This document shows positions 56,168-64,000 of a stretch of DNA of 64,000 nucleotides, one piece after another. The position numbers were made by a program, and so were the translations under genes. The DNA is from Flavobacteriales bacterium. GTDB taxonomy: Bacteria; Bacteroidota; Bacteroidia; Flavobacteriales_D; Sanyastnellaceae. The DNA is taken from contig JAIXWX010000034.1 of assembly GCA_027491075.1 (NCBI GenBank), forward strand, positions 248,001-312,000. The letters run 5' to 3'. Positions within the stretch are counted from its first letter, which is position 1. Every line of letters starts with the position of its first letter. The notes beneath the pieces were generated by a model that was not told the origin of the DNA, did no database searches, and saw nothing but the letters and a program-made list of their open reading frames with translations.

Positions 56168-58983
56168 TATTTCGACAAGTAAAGGTTCCTTTCGCTATAA
56201 ATCTGTCTGAAGAATGGATCACGTAAGTCTTTGATGAAACGGATCGCTTCACCGGTACTCTTCATTTCGGGTCCTAGTTCCTTGTTTACTTCAGGGAACT
56301 TTTCATAGCTGAATACAGGAATTTTAATTGCATATCCGTTGCGCTTAGGTGAGAAATTGAAGTCCTTTACTTTCTTTTCTCCAAGCATCACCTTAGTAGC
56401 AAAGTTCACGTAGGGCTCGTCATAAGCTTTTGCAATAAATGGGACCGTACGACTTGCTCTAGGATTGGCTTCGATGATGTAAACGGTATCGTTTTTAATG
56501 GCGAATTGAATGTTGATCAATCCAACAGTGCCTAAGGCAACAGCGATGGCCTTCGTGTGTTCCTCAATTTGTGTGATGATAAAATCACCAAGATTGTAAG
56601 GCGGAAGCACCGCGTAAGAATCTCCGCTATGAATACCTGCTGGCTCGATGTGTTGCATTACACCAATGATGTATACATCCTTCCCGTCGCAAATGGCATC
56701 CGCTTCTGCTTCTATTGCTCCTTCGAGAAAATGGTCGAGTAGGATCTGATTGTCGGGCATATCACGAAGAATGTTTACAACGTGTTGCTCCAATTCATGT
56801 TCATTGATTACGATCTTCATCTTCTGTCCGCCCAGGACGTAGCTGGGGCGAACTAGAAGTGGGAAACCCAAATCGCGTGATAACTCTATGGCTTGTTCGG
56901 CACTTTCTACGACTCCAAACTTTGGATAAGGAATATTCATTTCCTTCAACAAGTTAGAGAATCGGCCTCTATCTTCAGCGAGGTCTAGACTATCGTAGCT
57001 TGTGCCTATAATTTTGATTCCAAACTTATGGAGTTTCGCAGCGAGTTTTAATGCAGTTTGACCGCCTAATTGCACTATAACCCCTTCTGGTTTTTCGTGC
57101 TGAATGATGTCGTAAATATGTTCCCAAAAGACGGGCTCGAAGTAGAGTTTATCTGCCGTGTCAAAGTCTGTAGAAACGGTTTCGGGATTGCAATTGATCA
57201 TGATTGTTTCATATCCGCATTCCTTTGCCGCCAAAACACCGTGAACGCAACTGTAGTCGAACTCTATGCCCTGACCAATTCGGTTGGGACCGCTGCCGAG
57301 TACTACAATTTTCTTTTTTTCAGAAACGACACTTTCGTTTTCGTCCTCGAAAGTGCTGTAGTAATATGGTGTTTTTGCTTCAAACTCCGCAGCACAGGTA
57401 TCTACTAATTTATAGACACGGTTGATACCCAGTTCTGTTCTTTTTTTATGTACTTCACTTTCGAGACAGCGCAACAAATGAGCGATTTGTCTATCCGCAT
57501 ATCCTTTTTGTTTTGCTTCAAAAAGAAGATCTTTTGGAATGGTGTCGAGAGTAAACTTTTCTATTTTTCTTTCAAGAAGAAGAAGTTCCTCTATTTGTTT
57601 TAAGAACCAAAAATCGATGCGTGTTTTTTCTTGAATGGTCTTGAAAGGAATTCCCAGTTTTATAGCATCGTAGATATGAAACAAACGGTTCCAACTCGGT
57701 CTTTCGAGCGATTTTAGTATTTGGTCTTGATCGCGAAGTTCTCTTCCATCCGCTCCTAAACCATTGCGATTTATTTCGAGCGACTGACAAGCCTTTTGCA
57801 GTGCTTCTTGGAAACTTCTGCCTATCCCCATTACCTCTCCCACACTTTTCATTTGCAGGCCAATCTCCCGATTGCTACCTGGAAATTTATCAAAATTCCA
57901 GCGAGGTATTTTCACAATCACATAGTCCAAGGTGGGTTCGAAAAAGGCCGAAGTAGATTTTGTGATTTGATTTTGGAGTTCATCCAAATGATATCCAATG
58001 GCCAATTTAGAAGCGATTTTAGCAATAGGATATCCTGTTGCTTTTGATGCCAATGCAGAGGATCGAGAAACGCGAGGGTTGATTTCGATGGCAATAATGT
58101 CTTCCTTGTCGTCAGGACTAACGGCGAATTGCACGTTGCAACCTCCTGCGAAATTTCCGATGGCTCTCATCATTTTGATCGCCATGTCTCTCATTTTTTG
58201 ATACGTTGTATCGCTCAAAGTCATGGCAGGAGCAACGGTAATGCTGTCACCTGTATGAATTCCGATGGGATCAAAATTCTCGATACTACAGATAATCGTT
58301 ACGTTGTCATTTTTATCTCGAAGTAATTCCAGCTCAAATTCTTTCCAACCCATCAGCGCCTTGTCAATCATCACCTCATGAATGGGAGAAAGATGAAGAC
58401 CTCGAGTGAGAAGGCGATCAAAGTCTTGTTGGTTGTATACGAGCGCCGCGCCACTTCCACCAAGCGTGTAGGAAGGACGTATACAAAGAGGGAAACCAAA
58501 TTCTTGGGCTATTTCTTTTCCTTCTAGAAAACTCTTAGCGGTGAGCTGCGGGGCCATCGGGATATCGATTTCACCCATGAGTTTTCTGAAAGCTTCTCTG
58601 TTTTCAGTGATTTCAATGGCGTGAATATCTACCCCCACCATTCGCACGCCATATTCTTCCCACATACCCATTTCTTGGCATTGAATGGCCAGGTTGAGAG
58701 CTGTTTGTCCTCCCATGGTAGGGAGAACCGCGTCAATCTTATGATTTTGGAGGATTTTTTCGATGGAAGCCGGCTCGAGCGGTAACAGATAAACATTATC
58801 CGCAACCACCTTGTCGGTCATGATAGTAGCAGGGTTGCTATTGATGAGTGTTACCTCGATACCTTCTTCTCTGAGGGAGCGTGCTGCTTGAGAACCGGAA
58901 TAGTCAAATTCGCAAGCTTGACCAATGACGATGGGGCCGGAGCCGATGATAAGGACAGAACCAATGCTTTTGTCTCTTGGCAT
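56167..58983 (-). CDS. carB: Carbamoyl-phosphate synthase large subunit
   Basis: CarB makes carbamoyl phosphate from bicarbonate, ammonia and two ATP for pyrimidine and arginine synthesis. Both ATP-grasp halves are present: the first starts IGSVLIIGSGPIVIGQACEF, the second KIVVLGSGPNRIGQGIEFDY. Catalytic loops include IEINPRVSRSSALASKATGY and IEANPRASRTVPFIAKAYDE. The protein is 938 residues; it ends soon after the second grasp domain (GPEMKSTGEAIRFIKDL) and lacks the C-terminal allosteric MGS domain of the 1073-residue E. coli enzyme, as in other Flavobacteria. ATG 58983 starts MPRDKSIGSV; the frame is open to 59070. carA is not adjacent. A strong hairpin lies in the leader. Confidence 0.96.
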   Translation of the reverse strand: MPRDKSIGSVLIIGSGPIVIGQACEFDYSGSQAARSLREEGIEVTLINSNPATIMTDKVVADNVYLLPLEPASIEKILQNHKIDAVLPTMGGQTALNLAIQCQEMGMWEEYGVRMVGVDIHAIEITENREAFRKLMGEIDIPMAPQLTAKSFLEGKEIAQEFGFPLCIRPSYTLGGSGAALVYNQQDFDRLLTRGLHLSPIHEVMIDKALMGWKEFELELLRDKNDNVTIICSIENFDPIGIHTGDSITVAPAMTLSDTTYQKMRDMAIKMMRAIGNFAGGCNVQFAVSPDDKEDIIAIEINPRVSRSSALASKATGYPIAKIASKLAIGYHLDELQNQITKSTSAFFEPTLDYVIVKIPRWNFDKFPGSNREIGLQMKSVGEVMGIGRSFQEALQKACQSLEINRNGLGADGRELRDQDQILKSLERPSWNRLFHIYDAIKLGIPFKTIQEKTRIDFWFLKQIEELLLLERKIEKFTLDTIPKDLLFEAKQKGYADRQIAHLLRCLESEVHKKRTELGINRVYKLVDTCAAEFEAKTPYYYSTFEDENESVVSEKKKIVVLGSGPNRIGQGIEFDYSCVHGVLAAKECGYETIMINCNPETVSTDFDTADKLYFEPVFWEHIYDIIQHEKPEGVIVQLGGQTALKLAAKLHKFGIKIIGTSYDSLDLAEDRGRFSNLLKEMNIPYPKFGVVESAEQAIELSRDLGFPLLVRPSYVLGGQKMKIVINEHELEQHVVNILRDMPDNQILLDHFLEGAIEAEADAICDGKDVYIIGVMQHIEPAGIHSGDSYAVLPPYNLGDFIITQIEEHTKAIAVALGTVGLINIQFAIKNDTVYIIEANPRASRTVPFIAKAYDEPYVNFATKVMLGEKKVKDFNFSPKRNGYAIKIPVFSYEKFPEVNKELGPEMKSTGEAIRFIKDLRDPFFRQIYSERNLYLSK

Positions 58984-58996
58984 TTTTTTTTTATCC

Positions 58997-59028
58997 GCCG
59001 GGAATCTAGCCTTTAGGCGAGATCCGGC
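58997..59028 (-). promoter_or_regulatory. Structured 5' leader hairpin of carB
   Basis: GCCGG at 58997-59001 pairs with CCGGC at 59024-59028; inside, ATCT (59004-59007) pairs with AGAT (59020-59023) and GCC with GGC around TTTA. On the carB mRNA this twelve-pair stem ends about 13 bases before the start codon and is followed by GGAT and a run of A. It may affect ribosome access. No T tract follows in the reading direction, so it is not a standard terminator. Confidence 0.5.
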
Positions 59029-59057
59029 AGAGAGTATGTAGCCGAAAAATTTCGCCG

Positions 59058-59065
59058 CGAAAATA
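59058..59065 (-). promoter_or_regulatory. -7 promoter element of carB
   Basis: The minus strand reads TATTTTCG, the same octamer as at the dcw promoter, 74 bases before the carB ATG. This gives a leader of about 65 bases that contains the hairpin, and explains why upstream in-frame starts (to 59070) are unlikely. Confidence 0.5.
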
Positions 59066-59210
59066 GACAAAATTCTAAATGAAAAGAGGTAAGAGACGCA
59101 AACGGACGACCCATAGTATGAGACTAATTGGCGCTAAGACGTTGAGAATGTCGATAAAACGAGGCGGTGTTTTGGGCGTTCGTTTTTATTCACAATTTGT
59201 TCACGCTGCC

Positions 59211-59234
59211 ATTCCCGTTCCCATTCCCGTTCCA
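59211..59234. repeat. Hexamer tandem repeat upstream of carB
   Basis: Four RTTCCC units (ATTCCC, GTTCCC, ATTCCC, GTTCCA) lie ten bases past the stop of the serine hydrolase at 59245. It is the same unit and orientation as the array at 56138-56167. Confidence 0.8.
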
Positions 59235-59244
59235 TTATCCTGCG

Positions 59245-60342
59245 TTAAGCTCCGGCAGCCAGCGCGTTGAAAATTCCCCACCAATCGGCAGAGCCCTCTT
59301 TCTTTCCAAGACGAACGATAATGAGATTTTTTGGAGGATAAACGTAAACAAATTGTCCAAGGATACCTTCAGCCATGAAAGCCCCCCAACCATTGGGTAT
59401 CCACCATTGATACTGGTAGTACCATGGGCTATTTTCGGATTCGTCGAGAGAAGTAGATTTGGCTACCCAGTTTTTATTCACTATTTGTTTTCCATTCCAG
59501 TTTCCTTCGTTTAAATACAATCGGCCAATCTTTGCAAAGTCGCGCGCAATGGCATTTACACAACAAAAAGTTTTTTCTACTCCGTCTTTTTTATCCAAGC
59601 TCCAGCTTGCATCGGACTCCATTCCCAAAGGCGTCCATATCTTTTCTTGTAAGTAATAGGTGATCGATCTTTCTTTTAATACGGATTTAAGGAGGAGTCC
59701 TAATAGCTGAGTGTCGCCAGAAACGTAATTGAATTGTGTCCCCGGCGTGTTTTTCACCTTCAGTCTTGAACAGTATTTTTCTAAGTGACGACCGTAGTAG
59801 AATAAAGCAGCTTCACCAAACGGATTGACATAACTCTCATTGAAGTCGATACCACTGGTCATTTGTAAAAGGTGCTTAATTTTTACCTCAGACATTTTAG
59901 GGTCTTTGAAACCTTTCACATAGTCAGTTATGGCATCTTCATCGCTGCGAATCAAACCGTCATCAATGGCACAACCTATTAGAATGGATGTAATACTCTT
60001 AGCCATAGAGAAAGATGCTACAATGTCATTTTGAGAGTAACCATTATAGTACTTCTCAAAGAGCATGGTATCATTTCGAATGATTAAAAAGGCAACCGTT
60101 TTTTGATCCGTTAGGTAATTCTCAAAGGATAGATTTTTTCCATCAATGGTGAAGCTTTTTAGCTCGAATTGTCTCTCGGGCGGGATAAACTTGAAAGGCT
60201 TTTCAGGAGCGAGGAGTGTCCTATCAGGAAATTTCTTATAATCGGTAATATTGGCGAAATTATAAATGAAGAATCTTCCGACATGACAACCGCTCAATAG
60301 AATGAGAAGGGTGAATACGATAATGAGTTTTCTTTTTTTCAT
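59245..60342 (-). CDS. Class C beta-lactamase-like serine hydrolase, lipoprotein
   Basis: A 365-residue lipoprotein: MKKRKLIIVFTLLILLSGC with lipobox LSGC and Cys19. The serine hydrolase motifs are SMAK (ASFSMAKSITSILIG, about residue 110), YVSGDTQLLGLLL for the tyrosine box, and IKHLLQMTSGIDFNESYVNP. The third box is not a clear KTG. Such envelope enzymes are usually peptidases or esterases. Seventeen bases separate it from the upstream DUF1853 gene, so they are likely co-transcribed. Confidence 0.9.
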   Translation of the reverse strand: MKKRKLIIVFTLLILLSGCHVGRFFIYNFANITDYKKFPDRTLLAPEKPFKFIPPERQFELKSFTIDGKNLSFENYLTDQKTVAFLIIRNDTMLFEKYYNGYSQNDIVASFSMAKSITSILIGCAIDDGLIRSDEDAITDYVKGFKDPKMSEVKIKHLLQMTSGIDFNESYVNPFGEAALFYYGRHLEKYCSRLKVKNTPGTQFNYVSGDTQLLGLLLKSVLKERSITYYLQEKIWTPLGMESDASWSLDKKDGVEKTFCCVNAIARDFAKIGRLYLNEGNWNGKQIVNKNWVAKSTSLDESENSPWYYQYQWWIPNGWGAFMAEGILGQFVYVYPPKNLIIVRLGKKEGSADWWGIFNALAAGA

Positions 60343-60359
60343 GATTCGCAGTTTTTAAA

Positions 60360-61265
60360 TTAAACCACCAATGCTCGGTGTGATTCTATCCAATAACCCT
60401 GTTCATTCTGCTCCACTTGAGCGACAAGTTTCGTGGCGTATTCTTTTTCTGCATGGAGTAAATCCACCATTTCTCGTCCTGAGTATATTGGTAGCTCATT
60501 GTTTTGAGAAGAGTAGGGTGCAAGCCAACTTTTCTTTGGAAGCACGCACCATTGTCTTCCCGTATCTGCTAATATAGGCAAATCATTTAAGGGCAGACAC
60601 CATCCTGCACAGTGATGAGAGCTGCTCCAGCGCGGCGCCAGGGCTTTTTCTAATAAATTATAAGGATAGAAGAAATAGCCTTTCAGTAACACCACGGAAG
60701 GTATGGATGGAATGCCGCAACTATTTAGGATTTTCCTTCCCTGAGCACTTTTGATTAATGAGGTCTGACGACGAAACTTCTCCATTTTGAGCGACAGTTT
60801 ATCTTGGTGATTGGGTCCCCACCAAGAGTTCCAATCGGGCTGGTTGAACTTGGAGTAGTAATATTTGCAGGCTACTTCGAGGTGGTAGGTTTCTTCTGAA
60901 AAGGTATCGTTTAAAATAAAATCGATCTCTCCAAGGGTTTGTTGAGCATCTTTTACCTGCACATTAGAAAGAACCAATTCAAAGTCCGGGTGATGTGTAA
61001 ACCAGAACTCTAACAAAGACTCGAAGTACTTTCCAATCAAAGCATCGTTTTTTTTATTAAGAAAAGAAAGGAGTGAAAGAGGGTTTTCATCTATACCTTG
61101 AAGCCATTGATAATGCCTCACATATCGGTCTTCTACCCATTGATTATCAATCATGTTGAATCCAAGACGGCCGCTTGGAGCCTCCAATAATACACTGCTG
61201 CCTATGGCCCACGCCAAATCACGTACTGACGGATGTGTAAAAGTTGTGAATTTAGTTAAATCCAT
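60360..61265 (-). CDS. DUF1853 family protein
   Basis: About 301 residues from ATG 61265 (MDLTKFTTFTHPSVRDLAWA); the frame is open to 61334, but that part would overlap the divergent gene and its promoter. The sequence fits DUF1853: VRDLAWAIGSSVLL, YFESLLEFWFTHHPDFEL, LGEIDFILNDTF, YHLEVACKYYYSK, NQPDWNSWWGPNHQDKLSLK and FFYPYNLLEKALAPRWSSSH. The GEID...LEVACK pattern recalls a PD-(D/E)XK nuclease core with a shifted glutamate. No signal peptide. Function is not established. Confidence 0.82.
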   Translation of the reverse strand: MDLTKFTTFTHPSVRDLAWAIGSSVLLEAPSGRLGFNMIDNQWVEDRYVRHYQWLQGIDENPLSLLSFLNKKNDALIGKYFESLLEFWFTHHPDFELVLSNVQVKDAQQTLGEIDFILNDTFSEETYHLEVACKYYYSKFNQPDWNSWWGPNHQDKLSLKMEKFRRQTSLIKSAQGRKILNSCGIPSIPSVVLLKGYFFYPYNLLEKALAPRWSSSHHCAGWCLPLNDLPILADTGRQWCVLPKKSWLAPYSSQNNELPIYSGREMVDLLHAEKEYATKLVAQVEQNEQGYWIESHRALVV

Positions 61266-61297
61266 ACTCTTCTTATGTTTGCTAAGAAACGAAATCC

Positions 61298-61305
61298 TAC
61301 CTTTG
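61298..61305 (+). promoter_or_regulatory. -7 element directly before a start codon
   Basis: TACCTTTG is an exact TAnnTTTG and ends four bases before the ATG at 61310; TTG at 61279-61281 lies upstream (16-base spacing). The transcript would begin at or next to the start codon, so the downstream gene may be read as a leaderless mRNA or from Met 61358. Confidence 0.5.
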
Positions 61306-61309
61306 CCGC

Positions 61310-61555
61310 ATGAGGTTAGTTGCCAACATTCCACACCCTAAGTTAAAGATATCCATCATGGCCTATATGGACAAGTGGATCATTGAGCTGGAAGGTGGAG
61401 CGTACAAACAGACCTACAAAATTTCTCAAGAGGCAATTCCTTCTATCGAGGATGTAAAGCGACTGGTTTCTGATTCGCTTCTTGAAAATTCCATGGAGAG
61501 ATTCAACGGAATGCACAAGGACTTTGCTCAGGCCTTTGAATTAATTAAAAAGTAG
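61310..61555 (+). CDS. Small conserved protein of unknown function
   Basis: An 81-residue soluble protein (MRLVANIPHPKLKISIMAY, then WIIELEGGAYKQTYKISQE and an alpha-helical end). It resembles small uncharacterised Bacteroidota proteins that share the IPH start and a beta-sheet EGGxYKQTYKI motif; the N-terminal conservation supports ATG 61310, but Met 61358 is possible. It sits nine bases before the Skp/OmpH-like gene, which may form an operon with it. Confidence 0.75.
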   Translation: MRLVANIPHPKLKISIMAYMDKWIIELEGGAYKQTYKISQEAIPSIEDVKRLVSDSLLENSMERFNGMHKDFAQAFELIKK

Positions 61556-61564
61556 AATATAATT

Positions 61565-62194
61565 ATGTTGTCGAAAATTGCTTTGGGGTTAAATGTTTTA
61601 CTAATTGCTGCAGTGACCTATTTATTTTTTCAAGTAAATAAGAATAAGGTAGTGGACACTACCGATGCGCTGCCATCTACATCAGTATTTAGTTCAGCCG
61701 ACTCCGTAAAAGCTCCGATCATGGCCTATATCAACGGAGATTCTCTGAACAGTCAATACAAGTTCATTGTGGATCGATCAAAGGCTTTGGAGCAAAAATA
61801 TAGAGATGCTGATGCCAAAGTAAAAAGAGAATATCAGCAAAGACAAGCGGAGGTGAATGATTTGATGTCGTATGCTCAGAAAGGAGATTTACCTGATGAT
61901 GAAATGCGAACCATTGAGAACAGGTTGCAGCAATTGGAGATGGAGATTCAACAAATTCAGCAGCAGGAAAGCGACAGAGTTATGAAGAAGGAACAAGAAC
62001 TGCAAGTAGAGCTTCAAGAGAAAGTGCAAAACTTCTTGAAGGGCTATGCACGAGAAAAGGGTATTGATTTTATTGTGAACTACCAACCTGGAACACAGGT
62101 TATATTGTATGCAAATAATGCATACGATGTAACCTCAGAGGTGATAGCTCGATTGAATGCGGAGTACGAACAAGAACAGGCGGAGAAGAAATGA
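61565..62194 (+). CDS. OmpH/Skp-family periplasmic chaperone-like protein
   Basis: A 209-residue protein with an N-terminal membrane anchor (LGLNVLLIAAVTYLFFQV). After a short linker comes APIMAYINGDSLNSQYKFIV, then a long coiled coil (about residues 75-160, rich in Gln/Glu) and the closing VNYQPGTQVILYANNAYDVT, the OmpH/Skp order of strand, tentacle helices, strand. Skp-type proteins hold unfolded outer-membrane proteins. Here it appears anchored rather than freely periplasmic. The stop overlaps the DUF4924 start by four bases. Confidence 0.88.
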   Translation: MLSKIALGLNVLLIAAVTYLFFQVNKNKVVDTTDALPSTSVFSSADSVKAPIMAYINGDSLNSQYKFIVDRSKALEQKYRDADAKVKREYQQRQAEVNDLMSYAQKGDLPDDEMRTIENRLQQLEMEIQQIQQQESDRVMKKEQELQVELQEKVQNFLKGYAREKGIDFIVNYQPGTQVILYANNAYDVTSEVIARLNAEYEQEQAEKK

Positions 62195-62739
62195 CGATTG
62201 CGGAACAAAAGAAGTCAGAAAATATAGCGGAGTATGTACTTTTCCTTTGGCAGATGGAAGATTTGGTCAGGGCGCTTTACTTCGACGTGGATTCCATTGC
62301 GGAGTTTGTAAAGTCTTTTACTCCTCATAGTTTTGCCTATGAGAAGGAAATAGTATGGTTCAAAGATCTTATTCGCAGAATGAAGTCAGAGCGCGTGGAA
62401 CAAAAGGGACATATTTCAGAAATTCACGAAGTAATTTTTGAGTTGAATTATCTGCACAATACCCTTTTGCATGTGCTGAAAGATAAAGGCTACACTGCGC
62501 TACACGCCGCTGCGCAAACTAATATTCAGGAGTACATCAATCGATCAGACGGCAAGTCGACCAACGATGTGGAGGTGTGTTTAACGGCACTATACGGTTT
62601 GTTGGTATTGCGTTTAAAGAAGGAACCTATTTCTGATGAAACGGAGTCAGCGATGAAGAGTTTTTCTGGACTGATGGCACGCTTATCTCACCACTACAAG
62701 TTAATGAAACAAGGAGAAGCGAATTTCTCAATGAATTGA
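62191..62739 (+). CDS. DUF4924 family protein
   Basis: A 182-residue cytoplasmic helical protein. The start MTIAEQKKSENIAEYVLFLW and the segment EIHEVIFELNYLHNTLLHVL match the DUF4924 group, found mainly in Bacteroidota and usually beside an OmpH/Skp-type gene. Function unknown. It overlaps the upstream gene by four bases and its 3' end overlaps the convergent MFS gene by 12. Confidence 0.85.
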   Translation: MTIAEQKKSENIAEYVLFLWQMEDLVRALYFDVDSIAEFVKSFTPHSFAYEKEIVWFKDLIRRMKSERVEQKGHISEIHEVIFELNYLHNTLLHVLKDKGYTALHAAAQTNIQEYINRSDGKSTNDVEVCLTALYGLLVLRLKKEPISDETESAMKSFSGLMARLSHHYKLMKQGEANFSMN

Positions 62740-63987
62740 TTTCGCTGCATGTTCTGCGGTTGATTTATTCACTTTCTTCATTCTTCTCACTACCACTAAT
62801 GCGATCAGCGTGGCTGTGATAGCTAGGTAGCCAACATATTCGTAATTCTTCAAAGGAGCGTGTTCATTTTCTTGTGAAATGATCAATCCAGCGATTGCGG
62901 CAGATGAACCGCTAGCAATAGACATCGCTGAGGAGTTAAGGCTCATAAAGCCCGCTCGGTTTTTTGGATCTACAACGGCGGAAATAATGGTATTGGCAGG
63001 TATCATTCGGCCAGAGATGACCATGAAGAAGAATCCTGCATTTAACAACACTGCCCATAGTTCTGTTTTCCCAATATTCGTGGCGACCAGAATGGGAATA
63101 AACGAAAGGATGGCGAATACACTGAATATTCTATACCGGCCAAATTTGTCTACGAGTCGTCCTATAAACATTCCGCTGATAACTGTGCAAATGCCTCCAA
63201 CTAAGTAGATGTATTTCACGTCACTCTGCTTCAGTCCAACATTATTGATGTTATATGGAGTGAGAAAAGAAATCACTGTAAACTGTCCGAGGACCAATAA
63301 TACCGTGAACAGCAGCGCATTTCTTTGTTCAATGCTGCTTAATGCAAAGCGGAAAGTAGCAAAACGATCATATCCATCTTTATGATGATGAAGGTGTGCG
63401 TTGAGAGGCGGTATTGCCTTCAAGGCAAGAATCCATATGGGCAAGCTCAAAGCACTCACTGCAAAAAATGGGATGTGCCAATTTCCACCGAATGAATCTA
63501 CCAACATAAGAGCCAATGGTACACCGAAAATGGAAGCTAAAGAAAATGCTATGGTAACAGTGGCCATGGCTTTGCCTCGTCTTTCCAATGGAATGGTATC
63601 CCCCACGATACTAAGCACTAATCCGCCTAAAAGCCCGCCTGTTACTCCAGTTAAAATTCTTGTTCCTATAAAGAGAAAATAGTTGAGTGAAGCATTATCC
63701 GTATTGGGCACAATAGCGCTGCTCAGTGTTCCAATCATAAAACCCAAGTAGGCCATTAACAGTGCTTTCTTACGATCTAGGTTATCTAAGTAAAATACCC
63801 CAAGAAAAGAAGTAAAACCTGCAGCTAGACCATAAGAGCTGACGAGCCATCCATATTGACCTGGGGTAATATCTAACTTCTTTTGCAGAATATCCCCCAT
63901 GGGCATCATGATCATAAAGTCTACAATGTTTGTGAACTGGATGGCTGCTAGAATGAAAAGCAGTAGTTTCTCATTGTTAGACTTCAT
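62728..63987 (-). CDS. MFS transporter
   Basis: A 419-residue major facilitator with about 12 predicted spans. Visible features are MPMGDILQKKLDITPGQYGW near the N-terminus, the motif-A-like loop YLDNLDRKKALLMAY between helices 2 and 3 and its second copy GRLVDKFGRYRIFSVF in the C-terminal half. The pattern resembles AraJ/purine-efflux-type drug:H+ antiporters (DHA1). Substrate unknown. The gene is convergent with DUF4924, overlapping it by 12 bases; its promoter lies beyond the right edge. Confidence 0.92.
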   Translation of the reverse strand: MKSNNEKLLLFILAAIQFTNIVDFMIMMPMGDILQKKLDITPGQYGWLVSSYGLAAGFTSFLGVFYLDNLDRKKALLMAYLGFMIGTLSSAIVPNTDNASLNYFLFIGTRILTGVTGGLLGGLVLSIVGDTIPLERRGKAMATVTIAFSLASIFGVPLALMLVDSFGGNWHIPFFAVSALSLPIWILALKAIPPLNAHLHHHKDGYDRFATFRFALSSIEQRNALLFTVLLVLGQFTVISFLTPYNINNVGLKQSDVKYIYLVGGICTVISGMFIGRLVDKFGRYRIFSVFAILSFIPILVATNIGKTELWAVLLNAGFFFMVISGRMIPANTIISAVVDPKNRAGFMSLNSSAMSIASGSSAAIAGLIISQENEHAPLKNYEYVGYLAITATLIALVVVRRMKKVNKSTAEHAAKSIH

Positions 63988-64000
63988 GTGAGTAGCGAGG

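Noticed and set aside
59079-59270. A 63-codon plus-strand ORF with a very basic start (MKRGKRRKRTTHSMRL)
   Set aside because: It lacks a promoter, overlaps the carB promoter region and runs through the hexamer repeat into the 3' end of the serine hydrolase; the basic look is not matched to any family I know.
60116-60127. AATTCTCAAAGG in the lipoprotein hydrolase gene as a LytTR site
   Set aside because: Single half-site inside a coding region without a partner repeat.

Overview
The window is a stretch of a Bacteroidota chromosome, most likely from a free-living Flavobacteriales-type bacterium. The evidence is the gliding genes gldB and gldC, several secreted proteins with type IX secretion system (T9SS) C-terminal sorting domains of both type A and type B, a PorP/SprF protein, a meso-diaminopimelate-type MurE, a short CarB, and promoter-like elements of the form TAnnTTTG/TAnnTTCG upstream of several genes. 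I cannot name a species. I saw no tRNA, rRNA, CRISPR array, insertion sequence or phage gene. No gene-free gap exceeds 300 bases.

Layout. 1-6070 (minus): a T9SS cassette of a 1188-residue type B cargo protein, a PorP/SprF outer-membrane partner and a PD40-repeat protein cut by the window edge. 6135-17817 (minus): a tightly packed division and cell wall (dcw) cluster in the order mraZ, rsmH, ftsL-like, ftsI, murE, mraY, murD, ftsW, murG, murC. It ends at murC, and the usual ftsQ-ftsA-ftsZ do not follow. 18091-22467: alpha/beta hydrolase, engB, gldC, gldB, an outer-membrane barrel protein and nadE, a gliding/housekeeping neighbourhood. 22458-22520: a heptamer tandem repeat whose units supply the nadE stop codon. 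22565-26872: a loosely packed, AT-rich accessory region with a serine hydrolase and four small exported proteins of unknown role. 27022-30056: a small membrane protein and a P-type cation ATPase. 30089-31978: a second type B cargo with no PorP neighbour. 32078-33426: a divergent HxlR regulator/NmrA-type reductase pair with palindromic operators between them. 33635-40227: an AraC regulator, a PDZ-hydrolase-beta-propeller fusion, two small membrane proteins and an LPP20/ARPP-1-like exported protein. 40239-50548: a sortilin-like propeller protein divergent from a LytTR response regulator/propeller histidine kinase operon, followed by a 1185-residue type A cargo. 50588-56111: a MazG-like pyrophosphohydrolase and a 1667-residue adhesin of 15 repeats. 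56167-63987: carB, a class C beta-lactamase-like lipoprotein, a DUF1853 protein, a small conserved protein, a Skp/OmpH-like chaperone, a DUF4924 protein and an MFS transporter.

How the parts fit. The dcw block makes lipid II and the septal synthesis machinery. GldB, GldC, the PorP/SprF protein and the sorting-domain proteins belong to cell-surface secretion, adhesion and gliding. The strongest new regulatory signal is a pair of ~36-base sites, one upstream of the LytTR regulator and one upstream of the adjacent large secreted protein. Each holds two TTCTC-type half-sites exactly 21 bases apart, as expected for a LytTR dimer, which suggests an autoregulated two-component system controlling a T9SS cargo. 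Other points worth a second look are the PDZ-hydrolase-propeller fusion, the LPP20/ARPP-1-like protein, simple repeats sitting at gene 3' ends (heptamer at nadE, hexamers on both sides of carB), and structured mRNA leaders in front of carB and the second type B cargo.
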